Assembly: GCF_018398875.1 (NCBI RefSeq)
Contig: NZ_JAGWDK010000014.1
Location: 62,001 to 126,000, forward strand
DNA length: 64,000 nt
From: Bradyrhizobium sp. sGM-13
GTDB taxonomy: Bacteria; Pseudomonadota; Alphaproteobacteria; Rhizobiales; Xanthobacteraceae
Direction of reading: 5' to 3'
Shown: in pieces, positions 32,391 through 40,934 of the stretch
Layout: every line of letters starts with the position of its first letter
How positions within the stretch are numbered: the stretch's first letter is position 1
Made by a program: the position numbers and the translations under genes
Notes under the pieces: generated by a model
What the model was told of the DNA's origin: nothing
Database searches by the model: none
Seen by the model: only the letters and a program-made list of their open reading frames with translations

Positions 32391-33749
32391 CTAGCCTGAG
32401 CTCAGCCGCACGCCCGCGCGCAGGAATTTCTGCGGGTCGACGGCGTCGCCGTCGATTCGTGTTTCATAGTGCAGATGCGGACCGGTGGAGCGGCCGGTTG
32501 AGCCGACGGCGCCGATGACCTGGCCGATCTTGACGAAGTCGCCGACCCTGACGTGAATCTCCGACAGATGGCCGTAGCGGGTCGACAGGCCGTTGCCGTG
32601 ATCGACCTCCACCATACGACCGTAACCGCCCATCCATCCCGACGACACCACCTTGCCGTTCGCGGTGACGCGCACCGGATCGCCGGTCGCGGCCCGGAAA
32701 TCGAGGCCGGTATGCATCGCGGGTCGACCGAGGAAGGGATCGCTGCGAACGCCAAAGCCCGAGGTGAATTCGACCTCGCCGACGACAGGTTTGCGGTAGG
32801 GCACCAGTGCGAGCGTCGCGTTGAGGCGCTGCATCTGGACGCGGGTGAGGTTGATCCGGTTGAGCTGGCGTTCGAACGCACCGGCATCCGCCGGCAGCTT
32901 CACCGGCACGAACGGGCCACCAATGGCCGAGCGCGGCGTTGCGGCTTCGAGCTGCGCCATGTTGAGGCCGAGATCGGTGAACACGCCACGCATGCGGCGC
33001 AGCCGCGATTCCATGCTGTCCTCGACCGAGCTCAAGGCCGCCATCTGCCGCCGCTCGACGGTGTCAAGCGAGGTCTGCAGGCGGACCAGGACGTTGTCGA
33101 CGCCCTGAACCTTGGCGAACTGATTTGGCTGCGGCTTGGCGACGGCGGGCACGCGAGATTCCAGCCGGGCCTCGCGATCCGGCGGCGCCACGAAGATCAC
33201 GGTGTCGCTGATCGGCGAGGGTTTTAGGCTGCCGGAAGCGGGCGTCTCCACGGCCACGCCGCGCGGTGGAGGCCGAATCGAACCGGTCGCCGCGATGTCC
33301 GGCATCGCGCCAAGGGCAGTGGCGCGCGATTCGAGTGCGGTCTGGCGGCGCATGATCTGGTCGAGCTTCTGATCGAACTGTTCCTGATCGAGCAACTGGC
33401 GGCTGGTCGTGCGGTCGACCTTGGCGCGCAGCTCCGCGATGCGGTCTTCATAGGCGTACTGCATCTCGGCTTGGCGAGCGATCAGCCGGGTCAGGACGTC
33501 GTCGCGAAACGCGAAATAGGTGGCAGTGGCGGCCGACCACATGCCGAGCAGCACGATCGTGCCGACAACGATCCAGAACACGACCGGGCCGAGCCTGACC
33601 TGCTTGCCGGCATGGACGATGGTGTAGCTGTTACCGTCCAGCGCTGCGGCCTTTGCCGCGTGGGGTGCCGGGCGGCGGGGCGGCGTCCGGCCATGATCGT
33701 GGGGATGATGGTGATCGGCATAATGACCGGAACGGTACGACATTGGCAC
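32391..33749 (-). CDS. M23-family membrane-anchored peptidoglycan metallopeptidase
   Basis: The 452-residue protein has a His/Pro-rich cytoplasmic N-terminus (HYADHHHPHDHGR), one membrane segment (about residues 53-77), a coiled-coil periplasmic region (about 85-145 and 205-260), and a C-terminal LytM/M23 domain with the zinc motifs HTGLDF and GPHLHYE. These enzymes cut peptide crosslinks in murein or, when degenerate, activate amidases; here both zinc motifs look intact, so an active endopeptidase is expected. ATG at 33743 is an alternative start. Its likely partners are the amidase and class A PBPs elsewhere in the window. Confidence 0.9.
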   Translation of the reverse strand: MPMSYRSGHYADHHHPHDHGRTPPRRPAPHAAKAAALDGNSYTIVHAGKQVRLGPVVFWIVVGTIVLLGMWSAATATYFAFRDDVLTRLIARQAEMQYAYEDRIAELRAKVDRTTSRQLLDQEQFDQKLDQIMRRQTALESRATALGAMPDIAATGSIRPPPRGVAVETPASGSLKPSPISDTVIFVAPPDREARLESRVPAVAKPQPNQFAKVQGVDNVLVRLQTSLDTVERRQMAALSSVEDSMESRLRRMRGVFTDLGLNMAQLEAATPRSAIGGPFVPVKLPADAGAFERQLNRINLTRVQMQRLNATLALVPYRKPVVGEVEFTSGFGVRSDPFLGRPAMHTGLDFRAATGDPVRVTANGKVVSSGWMGGYGRMVEVDHGNGLSTRYGHLSEIHVRVGDFVKIGQVIGAVGSTGRSTGPHLHYETRIDGDAVDPQKFLRAGVRLSSG

Positions 33750-33856
33750 TCCCGCGCCGGTCGGAAATCAGCTCCGTTCGGCTCAATCTGCGTGCCGATT
33801 TGACCCGTTCATGGTTAATTTTTGGGAAATGGAACCTGCCGATCAGAACCTGCCGA

Positions 33857-34642
33857 TCACATGGCGCGAATGGCAGCCAGCACCTCCTCGGCATGACCAT
33901 CGACCCGCACATTGCGCCAGATTTTGGCGATCCGTCCGTCGGCGCCGATCAGAACAGTTGTTCGAATGATCCCCATGAAGGTCCTGCCGTACATCGATTT
34001 TTCGCCCCATGCGCCATAGGCCTCAAGCATCTCATGTTGCTCGTCCGAGATCAGAGGAACCGAGAGCTGGTGCTTGTTCCGGAAGGATTCCTGGGCCTTT
34101 ACGGTGTCGGCCGAGATCCCGAGCACCACCGCTCCCGCATCGGCAAATGCACTATCGAGCCGCGTGAAGTCGATCGCCTCCCGGGTGCAGCCGGGCGTGT
34201 CAGCGCGGGGATAGAAAAACAGCACCAGCTTCTTGCCGGCATAGTCTGCCAGCGAAACACTGCCGCCTCCATCGCGCGGAAGGCTGAACGGGGGCGCCAT
34301 GGCCCCTTCGGCCAGTCCGGTTCCGGCAACTGGCTTCGGCATATCCGATAGATTGGATTTTATTAACTCTTTCGATGTCGGCTTGTGCGACGCTTTGGCT
34401 GAAGCGGTCTTGACCGTCTTAGCCGGCTTCTTGGCCAGTTTCTCGGCGGCTGCCTTGGTGGCGGTTTTGGCGGCCTTGCTGGCTGACTTGGCGGCAGGCT
34501 TTTTGGTCAATGCCGGCGTACTGCGGCGGGCGATCTTGCTGGCGGCCTTGGCGGCAGTCTTGGCCGCGGCCGGTTTTGCCGCGGAGGCCTTGCGGTTCTT
34601 GGGGGATGCCATGGAGGATTTCTTGCGCGTTTTCTTGGACAT
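33857..34642 (-). CDS. Bcp-type peroxiredoxin with histone-H1-like N-terminal tail
   Basis: The 261-residue protein is a fusion. Residues 1-98 are a disordered tail that is roughly one quarter Lys and one quarter Ala with repeated KPAAK / AAKTA units, like histone H1 or Hc1/AlgP-type bacterial tails. Residues about 108-261 form a Bcp/PrxQ peroxiredoxin with GAMAPPFSLPRDGGG and the peroxidatic Cys152 in ADTPGCTREAIDF. The usual second Cys five residues on is replaced by Asp, so this looks like a 1-Cys form. It would reduce hydroperoxides; the basic tail suggests association with DNA or another polyanion. The ATG at 34642 has GGAAGG just upstream and is preferred over 34678. Confidence 0.85.
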   Translation of the reverse strand: MSKKTRKKSSMASPKNRKASAAKPAAAKTAAKAASKIARRSTPALTKKPAAKSASKAAKTATKAAAEKLAKKPAKTVKTASAKASHKPTSKELIKSNLSDMPKPVAGTGLAEGAMAPPFSLPRDGGGSVSLADYAGKKLVLFFYPRADTPGCTREAIDFTRLDSAFADAGAVVLGISADTVKAQESFRNKHQLSVPLISDEQHEMLEAYGAWGEKSMYGRTFMGIIRTTVLIGADGRIAKIWRNVRVDGHAEEVLAAIRAM

Positions 34643-34939
34643 ACGCCTTCCTTTCGTCGCTTTCCGCAGATCAACCATTAGGGTATTGCGGGTCTCGCCT
34701 TTGACTGTCGGATTCGCTCCGGCTGCTGGGCAAGTTTGATGACCCCGGAGTATGGTTACAAGGAATTCGACGCTACCCCCGTCCGCTCGTCGATGGGACC
34801 GCCCAATCAATCCTTGGGCCCGACCACGAGTAACAGTATTAATCGAGGATTGGCAGCGATGCCGGCACAGGAGCGCTCGATACCGATCGAAGAGTGCGCC
34901 CTGGGCGGCGATCAATCTCAGCGCCGGCACCGAGAGGCA

Positions 34940-37900
34940 ATGGCTAGGAATACTACGCCCAAGGGGTCGAATCCGCGTGCCGAGGCCCAGCAATGGGATG
35001 ACGCGGCGGGTTGGGAGCAGGACGAGGCGGCGGGCTATCGTGCGCGACGGCTGTTGTCGCGCTCCAATTCCCGATTCCACCGGTTCAGCGACAGATTTGC
35101 AACGTTGCAGCAATGGATGACCGGCGAGCGCTGGGTCAAGCGCGTGGCGATCGTGATCGCCGTGCTGGCGGTGATTTTCACCGGTTGTTTCGGCGGTCTG
35201 TGGTGGCGGCTTGGGGCCGGGCCGATCAATCTCGACATGGCGACGCCGTGGCTGGCGACCGCGATCGAAGACAATATCGGCCATGGCAACACGGTCGAGG
35301 TCGGCGGTACGCAGATCGAGCGGGCCGGGCGGATTCGAATCGCGGTGCGCATCCGCGACATCGTGGTCCGCGACCGTGACCAGGTCGTCGTCGCCACCGC
35401 GCCGAAGGCCGAGGTGAAGTTGTCGGGCATGGCGCTCCTGATGGGGCGGCTGCGCGCCGAGAGCCTCAATTTGGTCGATGCCGAACTTTCGGTGCGAATC
35501 ACACCCGATGGCCAGGTGACGGTGTCTGCCGGCGATACCGCCAAACCGCTGGCGACCGGCGTTGCCTCCAAGCGCGATGCCGGCATGGCCCCGACATTCC
35601 CCCGCCAGCCGCCTGCGCCGCCTCAGGGTGCTGCTGCGACGGCTCCCGATACCACGCAGAGCGGATTGCTGGCCGGCCTCGATTGGCTCGACAGCCTCAG
35701 CCTGACCGGCCTCGACGGCCAAAACCTGAACGAGATCGGCCTCAAAAACGGCAATCTCATCGTCGACGACCAGCAGCGCGGCAACAAATGGAATTTCGAG
35801 AATATCAGCCTCAGCATGCGCCGTCCGAGCGGCGGCGGGGTTGCGGTGAGCCTTGGCGAGCAAGGTGCGCATCCCTGGTCGCTCAAGGTCGTGGTCGGAC
35901 CGCAGCAGAACGGCGTGCGCTCGGTCGATCTTCGCGCCGACAAGGTGCCGGCCGCCAACATCCTGCTGGCGATGCGGGTCAAGGACCTGACCTACAGCGC
36001 CGAGCTGCCGCTTTCCGGCGAGCTGAAGGGCGAACTGGGCCGCGACGGCCTGCCGACCTACTTCCGCGGCAAGATCACTGCCGGCGCCGGGAACCTCATC
36101 GACAGCGATACGCCTGACTATCCGATGCCGATCGATTCGGCGGAGATGAGCGTCGAATGGGATGCCGGACGGCGCGTGCTGGTCGCGCCCTTCAAGGTCA
36201 TTTCCGGTTCGAACCGGATTACGCTGCTCGGCCATCTCGAGCCGCCGAACGGTGCCACCACCGAATGGCAGGCCGGTCTCAGCGGCGGCACCATCCTGCT
36301 GGCTGGCACCGACAACGAACCGCCGCTGATCTTCAACCGGATCGCGATCGGGCTGAAGTTCGACACCGACCGCAAGCGCGTGCTGCTCACCCAGGCCGAT
36401 ATCAGCAACGGCGAGATCGGCGTCGCCGGCACCGGCAGCATCGACTATGCGAACGAGGCGCGTCTCCAGCTCGGTTTTGCGGGCACGCCGATGTCGGCAT
36501 CCGCGCTGAAGCGGATGTGGCCGATCCTGATCGTGCCCGAAGTGCGCGAATGGGTGATCGAGCGGATCGAGCGCGGCACGCTTCAGCGCATCGAGGTCGG
36601 CGTCAATTCGCCGGTGCGCAATCTGTCGCGCAAGGGGCCGCCGATTCCGGACGACGGCCTGGCCGTCAACATCGTCGCCTCCGGAGTTACCGCGCGTCCA
36701 GTGGATGACATGCCCGCGGTCCGCGATGCGGATTTGAAAGCGCGCGTTACCGGGCGAACGGCGACGGTGACGATCGGGCAGGGCGTTGCCGACACGCCCG
36801 CCGGCCGCAAGATCAACATTTCCGATTTCACGTTCGAGGTGCCGGACATGGCGCCGAAGCCGTCGCCCTCGCGGGTGAAATTCAGGGTCGATGCGTCCGT
36901 GCCGGCAGCGGCCGAGATTCTGGCGTCCGACCGCATCAGCGATCTCTCCGGCACGCTGATCGATCCGAACGCCAGCAAGGGAAATGTTGCCGCCATCATC
37001 ACGCTTGGCATGCCGGTCAAGGGCTCGATGACCAAGGCCGACACCACCTACACCGTGATTGCCGATCTGGCCGGGTTTGCCGCCGACAAGCTCGTGATGA
37101 ACCAGAAGCTGGAATCCAATACGCTCAAGGTGCTCGCCAACAACGCGGGCTACCAGGTCAAGGGCGACGTCAAGATCAATGGGCAACCGGCTTCGCTGGA
37201 CTATCGCAAGCCGAGCGAGGGCGACGCCGATATCAAGCTGCAGGCGACGCTGGATGATGCCAGCCGCGCGCGTCTCGGGATCGATCTCGGACCCGCCGTG
37301 AGCGGCTCGATCCCGATCAAGGTGGTCGGCAAGATCGGCGAGAACGACAGTCGCGTCGGCATCGAGGCCGATCTGACCGCGCTGCGGCTCGACAATATCC
37401 TGCCGGGCTGGGTCAAGGTGCCCGGCAAGTCGGGCAAGGCGACGTTCAATGTTGTGAAGAAGGAGCAATCGACGCTGTTCCAGGACATCGTGGTCGAAGG
37501 CGGCGGCGCGTCGATCAAGGGATCGCTCGAGGTCGACCAGAACGGCGATCTGCTGATGGCGAGCTTCCCGACCTACGCGCCGTCGGACGGTGACAAGACG
37601 ACATTGAAGGCCGAGCGCGGCGCCGACGGCGTCGTGAAGGTCACGATACGCGGCGACGTGTTCGACGGCCGCGGCTTCCTCAAATCGGCGATCTCAGGCA
37701 GGGATGACCCCAAGAGCAAATCGCGGAACATCGACCTCGATATCGACATCAAACTTGGCGCGGTCGCGGGCTTCAACGGCGAGGCGCTGCGCAGCGTCGA
37801 TAGCAAGTTTTCCCGCCGTAACGGCATCGTTAGAAGCTTTACGCTGTCCGGCAAGGTCGGGCGCGACACGCCTATGACGGCCGATCTGCGCGGCCGCGGG

Positions 37901-38524
37901 CAGGGACAAGGCCGCGACATCATCATCCTGCAGACCAATGACGCCGGCGCGTTCTTCCGTTTCACCGACATGTACTCGAAGGTAATTGGTGGCCAGCTCT
38001 CGCTCGCGATGGAGCCGCCAACGGTCGAACCGAGCGCTAAGGAAGGCCTGATCAACGTCCGCGACTTCTCCATCAAGGGCGAGGCTTCGCTCGACCGTGT
38101 GGCAGCAGGTGGTTCTACCGGCACTCAGAGCGGCGTTTCCTTTACGGCATTGCGAGCCGAATTCACCCGGCAGAATGGACAGCTCACGATCCGCGATGGT
38201 GTCGTGAAAGGACCGATGGTCGGGGCGACGATCGAAGGCAGCATCGACACAGTGGCCAATCAAGTTCGGATGAGCGGTACCTTCGTTCCAATGTACGGAT
38301 TGAACAATATGTTCGGCCAGATTCCGGTGCTCGGGCTGTTCCTCGGCGGCGGCAGCAACGAGGGCCTGATCGGCGTCACCTATGAAGTGGTCGGCACCCC
38401 CGGCCAGCCGGTGCTGCGCGTCAATCCTATCTCGGCGATGGCGCCCGGCGTGCTCAGAAAGATATTCGAGTTCAACACCGGCAAGCAGAACAACACCCCG
38501 ATCGAACTCCCGCCGAACAATTAG
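34940..38524 (+). CDS. large AsmA/YhdP-like membrane-anchored protein (DUF3971-type)
   Basis: About 1194 residues. A short charged cytoplasmic N-terminus precedes one membrane segment (about residues 62-87, with AIVIAVLAVIFTGCFGGLWW). A long beta-rich periplasmic region follows, ending in the AsmA-like C-terminal domain (IRDGVVKGPMVGATIEGSIDTVANQVRMSGTFVP, then GLFLGGGSNEGLIGVTYEVVGT). This matches the TamB/YhdP/AsmA superfamily, thought to form bridges moving phospholipid between the membranes. The ATG at 34940 has GAGAGG ahead; a GTG/ATG frame from 34736 would add 68 low-quality residues. A 3.6-kb open frame on the opposite strand is an artefact of GC-rich codons. It diverges from the peroxiredoxin gene. 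Confidence 0.85.
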   Translation: MARNTTPKGSNPRAEAQQWDDAAGWEQDEAAGYRARRLLSRSNSRFHRFSDRFATLQQWMTGERWVKRVAIVIAVLAVIFTGCFGGLWWRLGAGPINLDMATPWLATAIEDNIGHGNTVEVGGTQIERAGRIRIAVRIRDIVVRDRDQVVVATAPKAEVKLSGMALLMGRLRAESLNLVDAELSVRITPDGQVTVSAGDTAKPLATGVASKRDAGMAPTFPRQPPAPPQGAAATAPDTTQSGLLAGLDWLDSLSLTGLDGQNLNEIGLKNGNLIVDDQQRGNKWNFENISLSMRRPSGGGVAVSLGEQGAHPWSLKVVVGPQQNGVRSVDLRADKVPAANILLAMRVKDLTYSAELPLSGELKGELGRDGLPTYFRGKITAGAGNLIDSDTPDYPMPIDSAEMSVEWDAGRRVLVAPFKVISGSNRITLLGHLEPPNGATTEWQAGLSGGTILLAGTDNEPPLIFNRIAIGLKFDTDRKRVLLTQADISNGEIGVAGTGSIDYANEARLQLGFAGTPMSASALKRMWPILIVPEVREWVIERIERGTLQRIEVGVNSPVRNLSRKGPPIPDDGLAVNIVASGVTARPVDDMPAVRDADLKARVTGRTATVTIGQGVADTPAGRKINISDFTFEVPDMAPKPSPSRVKFRVDASVPAAAEILASDRISDLSGTLIDPNASKGNVAAIITLGMPVKGSMTKADTTYTVIADLAGFAADKLVMNQKLESNTLKVLANNAGYQVKGDVKINGQPASLDYRKPSEGDADIKLQATLDDASRARLGIDLGPAVSGSIPIKVVGKIGENDSRVGIEADLTALRLDNILPGWVKVPGKSGKATFNVVKKEQSTLFQDIVVEGGGASIKGSLEVDQNGDLLMASFPTYAPSDGDKTTLKAERGADGVVKVTIRGDVFDGRGFLKSAISGRDDPKSKSRNIDLDIDIKLGAVAGFNGEALRSVDSKFSRRNGIVRSFTLSGKVGRDTPMTADLRGRGQGQGRDIIILQTNDAGAFFRFTDMYSKVIGGQLSLAMEPPTVEPSAKEGLINVRDFSIKGEASLDRVAAGGSTGTQSGVSFTALRAEFTRQNGQLTIRDGVVKGPMVGATIEGSIDTVANQVRMSGTFVPMYGLNNMFGQIPVLGLFLGGGSNEGLIGVTYEVVGTPGQPVLRVNPISAMAPGVLRKIFEFNTGKQNNTPIELPPNN

Positions 38525-38528
38525 ACAG

Positions 38529-38547
38529 CCACCGCCGCAGGCGGTGG
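38529..38547 (+). terminator. hairpin after the AsmA-like gene
   Basis: CCACCGCC and GGCGGTGG pair around a GCA loop 5 bases after the stop. No T-run follows, so it may act as a weak or factor-aided terminator. Confidence 0.4.
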
Positions 38548-38593
38548 ACGATCGAATGCAAACTTCAGGGTGGGAAGCTGCGTTCGGCTGACA

Positions 38594-39016
38594 TCACTGC
38601 TCTGGTCTGCTTGCCAGACAAGGATCCAACAGGACATGGTTGGCGTCGCGTCGTCGATATCCGCCTCTTACGATGACCCTGTCGCCAACCGCCACGCCGT
38701 TGGATTGGTAGGTCACGCACATGATCCTGATATCCGGCGGTGAGCACAGCACGAGATACCACAAGACTTGATCCGTCTGCACCGCTGTGAGACTGCCGAC
38801 CGCGGAGAGATCGATCCGGTAGTCAAGTTCAGGAATGCCGTCCGCCATCCGCCTCACATCTCTGCAGTCGGCTGGCGTCCGCGCCGGCTGCTCTGCTTTG
38901 GAAAATGCAGGCCTGCCGGCAAAGATATCCTCCGACGCGATCGATGGAGCCGAACCAGGCCCAGCAAGGCACAATACGATGGTCGCTACCGATAATCCGG
39001 CAGTTGGTGTGTGCAT
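38594..39016 (-). CDS. small exported protein of unknown function
   Basis: This 140-residue protein has an N-terminal hydrophobic signal (about residues 6-28, ending SIAS). The mature part holds three to four cysteines (ADCRDVR, LVLCSPPDIRIMCVTYQ, LDPCLAS) that could form disulfides in the periplasm, and a VAVGDRVIVRGGYRR stretch with an OB-like feel. I do not recognise a family. It lies just downstream of the beta-lactamase gene on the same strand (8 bases apart), so it could be co-transcribed with it. Codon use resembles the neighbours. A real gene seems likely but is not certain. Confidence 0.5.
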   Translation of the reverse strand: MHTPTAGLSVATIVLCLAGPGSAPSIASEDIFAGRPAFSKAEQPARTPADCRDVRRMADGIPELDYRIDLSAVGSLTAVQTDQVLWYLVLCSPPDIRIMCVTYQSNGVAVGDRVIVRGGYRRRDANHVLLDPCLASRPEQ

Positions 39017-39024
39017 TGGGCCAC

Positions 39025-39921
39025 CTAGCCAGATGCCTTGGCCGAGACCGCCCGCGCGACCGACGCCAAAATGGCGTTTTGCTGCGTGGCCGAAACAGTG
39101 GAGCCGGTCAGATAGGCGGTGATCACGATGGGCGCCTTGCCGGATGGCCAGATCACAGCGACGTCATTGTTTGTGCCTCGGGCACCAGTGCCGGTCTTGT
39201 CGCCGACGCGCCAATCTTTCGCAAGACCTGCACGCAGTCTCGTATCGCCGGTCTTGTTGGCGATCAGCCATGCCGTCAGTTGCTCGCGCGATGCAGCCGA
39301 CAGCGCTTTAGTCCCAAGGATCAGCGCTTGCAAATTCGAAGCCATCGCATTCGGTGTCGTGGTATCGCGGGGATCGTCGAGCAAAGCCTCGTTGAGCGAG
39401 GGCTCATCCCGGTCTAACCGCGTGACGTTGTCGCCGAGGCTTCGTGCAAAGGCCGTCAGCCCCGGCGGTCCGCCGATGCTGGCCAGCAGCAGATTGCCGG
39501 CCGTGTTGTCGCTGAGCGTCACCGCCGCCTCGCAAATTTCAGCGAGCGTCATGCCGTCGCCGCCAACGCGCTTTTCGGTTATGGGCGAGTACACGACGAG
39601 CGCGGACGCGTCGAAGGTAATGCGCCGCGTCAATTGTTCGTAGCCGGCATCTACCCGCGCCAGGATCGCGGCGGCTGCCAGCATCTTGAAGGTGCTGCAC
39701 ATCGGAAAGCGCTCGTCACCCCGGTGGGCATGACGAGTATTCGTTGCTGTGTCGAGGACACAAACACCGAGCCGGCCGCCGCTCTCGCTCTCCAGACGCT
39801 TGATCTCGTCGATCAGTCGTTGATTTGCGGTCGATGCGCGTATCGCTTGCCGGGCGCTCAAAGCAGTCGTTATCAGCGCTGCGCCGCATCCAAGCTGGAA
39901 CTGTCGTCTCGTGATCACCAT
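39025..39921 (-). CDS. bla: class A beta-lactamase
   Basis: The 298-residue protein carries all class A active-site motifs: SxxK (Ser76-Thr-Phe-Lys79), SDN (137-139), the omega-loop glutamate in EPSLNEA (Glu173), and KTG (242-244). A twin-arginine-like leader (ITRRQFQLGCGAALITTALSA) suggests export by Tat, as for some class A enzymes in alphaproteobacteria and mycobacteria. A Cys precedes the active serine, but the partner Cys after KTGT that marks carbapenemase-type enzymes is absent (GARGTNND). It hydrolyses penicillins or cephalosporins in the periplasm. It is divergent from a LysR-type gene 98 bases away, the classical ampC-ampR style arrangement. Confidence 0.93.
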   Translation of the reverse strand: MVITRRQFQLGCGAALITTALSARQAIRASTANQRLIDEIKRLESESGGRLGVCVLDTATNTRHAHRGDERFPMCSTFKMLAAAAILARVDAGYEQLTRRITFDASALVVYSPITEKRVGGDGMTLAEICEAAVTLSDNTAGNLLLASIGGPPGLTAFARSLGDNVTRLDRDEPSLNEALLDDPRDTTTPNAMASNLQALILGTKALSAASREQLTAWLIANKTGDTRLRAGLAKDWRVGDKTGTGARGTNNDVAVIWPSGKAPIVITAYLTGSTVSATQQNAILASVARAVSAKASG

Positions 39922-40019
39922 GAATCCCTCCTTGCTGCGCGCAGGAAGGTGCCGCCAGGCCGTTGCCTTGACAAACGATGAGTTCTGCGGGCAGGCATAA
40001 GAAAAACTAGGGACGAGCA

Positions 40020-40934
40020 ATGCGGCGCCGGATGAAGCTTTCGCACCTTCCGCTCAATGCGCTACGGGCCTTTGAAGCGACAGCGCGCCATCTCAGTTTC
40101 ACCCGTGCTGGCCTGGAGCTTCGGGTTACACAGGCGGCCGTCAGCCAGCATGTGAAAGTGCTGGAGAACCGGCTCGGCGTACAGTTGTTTCGCCGGCTAC
40201 CCCGCGGCGTTGCGCTCACCGATGAAGGACAGTTGCTGCTGCCGAGCATTGTCGAGGCCTTCGGCCGGCTCACCGAAACGCTCAATCGTTTTGAAGACGG
40301 CCACTACCAGGACGTCATCGCGGTCGGTGTGGTCGGTACCTTCGCTTCGGGCTGGCTGTTGCCGCGGCTCGATACTTTCAGGAAAGCCTATCCACGGATC
40401 GATTTGCGCCTGTTCACCAACAACAATCGTATCGACATTGCGGGTGAAGGCCTCGATTACGCTATCAGGTTTGGCGATGGCCTTTGGCACGGCACCGAGG
40501 CGACGCACTTGATGGCAGCGCCATTTACGCCCTGCTGCGCGCCTTCGCTGGCTCGCAGGCTGAGCCGGCCGGCCGATCTCAAGCGCGAGGTGCTGCTGCG
40601 TTCCTACCGACAGGAGGAATGGCCGCGATGGTTTGCCGCGGCGGGACTGCAGAGTCCGGTCCTCAAGGGAATGGTATTCGATTCATCCATCACGATCGCC
40701 AGTGTAGCGGCGCGCGGTTTCGGCGTTGCGTTGTTGCCGGCGGCATTGTTTCAGGACGAGATCCGCCAGCGGCGGCTGGTACGTCCGTTCAAGATCGAAG
40801 TCGCGCTCGGTGATTATTGGATCACGTCGTTGCACTCCCGGCGACCGACAGCCGCAATGCTCTCATTCAAGAGCTGGCTGCTTGAAACGATCGCGGCAAC
40901 AAAGACGAGCCCTGGCAAGCAGGCCGGGACGTAG
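40020..40934 (+). CDS. ampR: LysR-family regulator, AmpR-like
   Basis: The 304-residue LysR-type protein has an N-terminal winged helix (about residues 10-65, with LPLNALRAFEATARHLSFTRAGLELRVTQAAVSQHVK) very like AmpR/GcvA, and a substrate-binding domain (about 95-295). Its position, divergent from a class A beta-lactamase, and its GcvA/AmpR-type HTH support control of that enzyme, probably by murein fragments as for AmpR. The 98-base shared region holds TTCT-N13-AGAA (39983-40003), a weak candidate site. The gene ends exactly where the convergent MFS transporter gene ends (40934/40935). The symbol is given by context and similarity, not by a full comparison. Confidence 0.72.
   Translation: MRRRMKLSHLPLNALRAFEATARHLSFTRAGLELRVTQAAVSQHVKVLENRLGVQLFRRLPRGVALTDEGQLLLPSIVEAFGRLTETLNRFEDGHYQDVIAVGVVGTFASGWLLPRLDTFRKAYPRIDLRLFTNNNRIDIAGEGLDYAIRFGDGLWHGTEATHLMAAPFTPCCAPSLARRLSRPADLKREVLLRSYRQEEWPRWFAAAGLQSPVLKGMVFDSSITIASVAARGFGVALLPAALFQDEIRQRRLVRPFKIEVALGDYWITSLHSRRPTAAMLSFKSWLLETIAATKTSPGKQAGT

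Noticed and set aside
33857..37468. A 1203-codon open frame on the minus strand, continuous from the peroxiredoxin gene through most of the AsmA-like gene
   Set aside because: Only its last ~261 codons (up to 34642) look like a protein; the rest is opposite a clear AsmA-like gene and has no domain pattern. GC-rich codon use keeps the antisense frame open.
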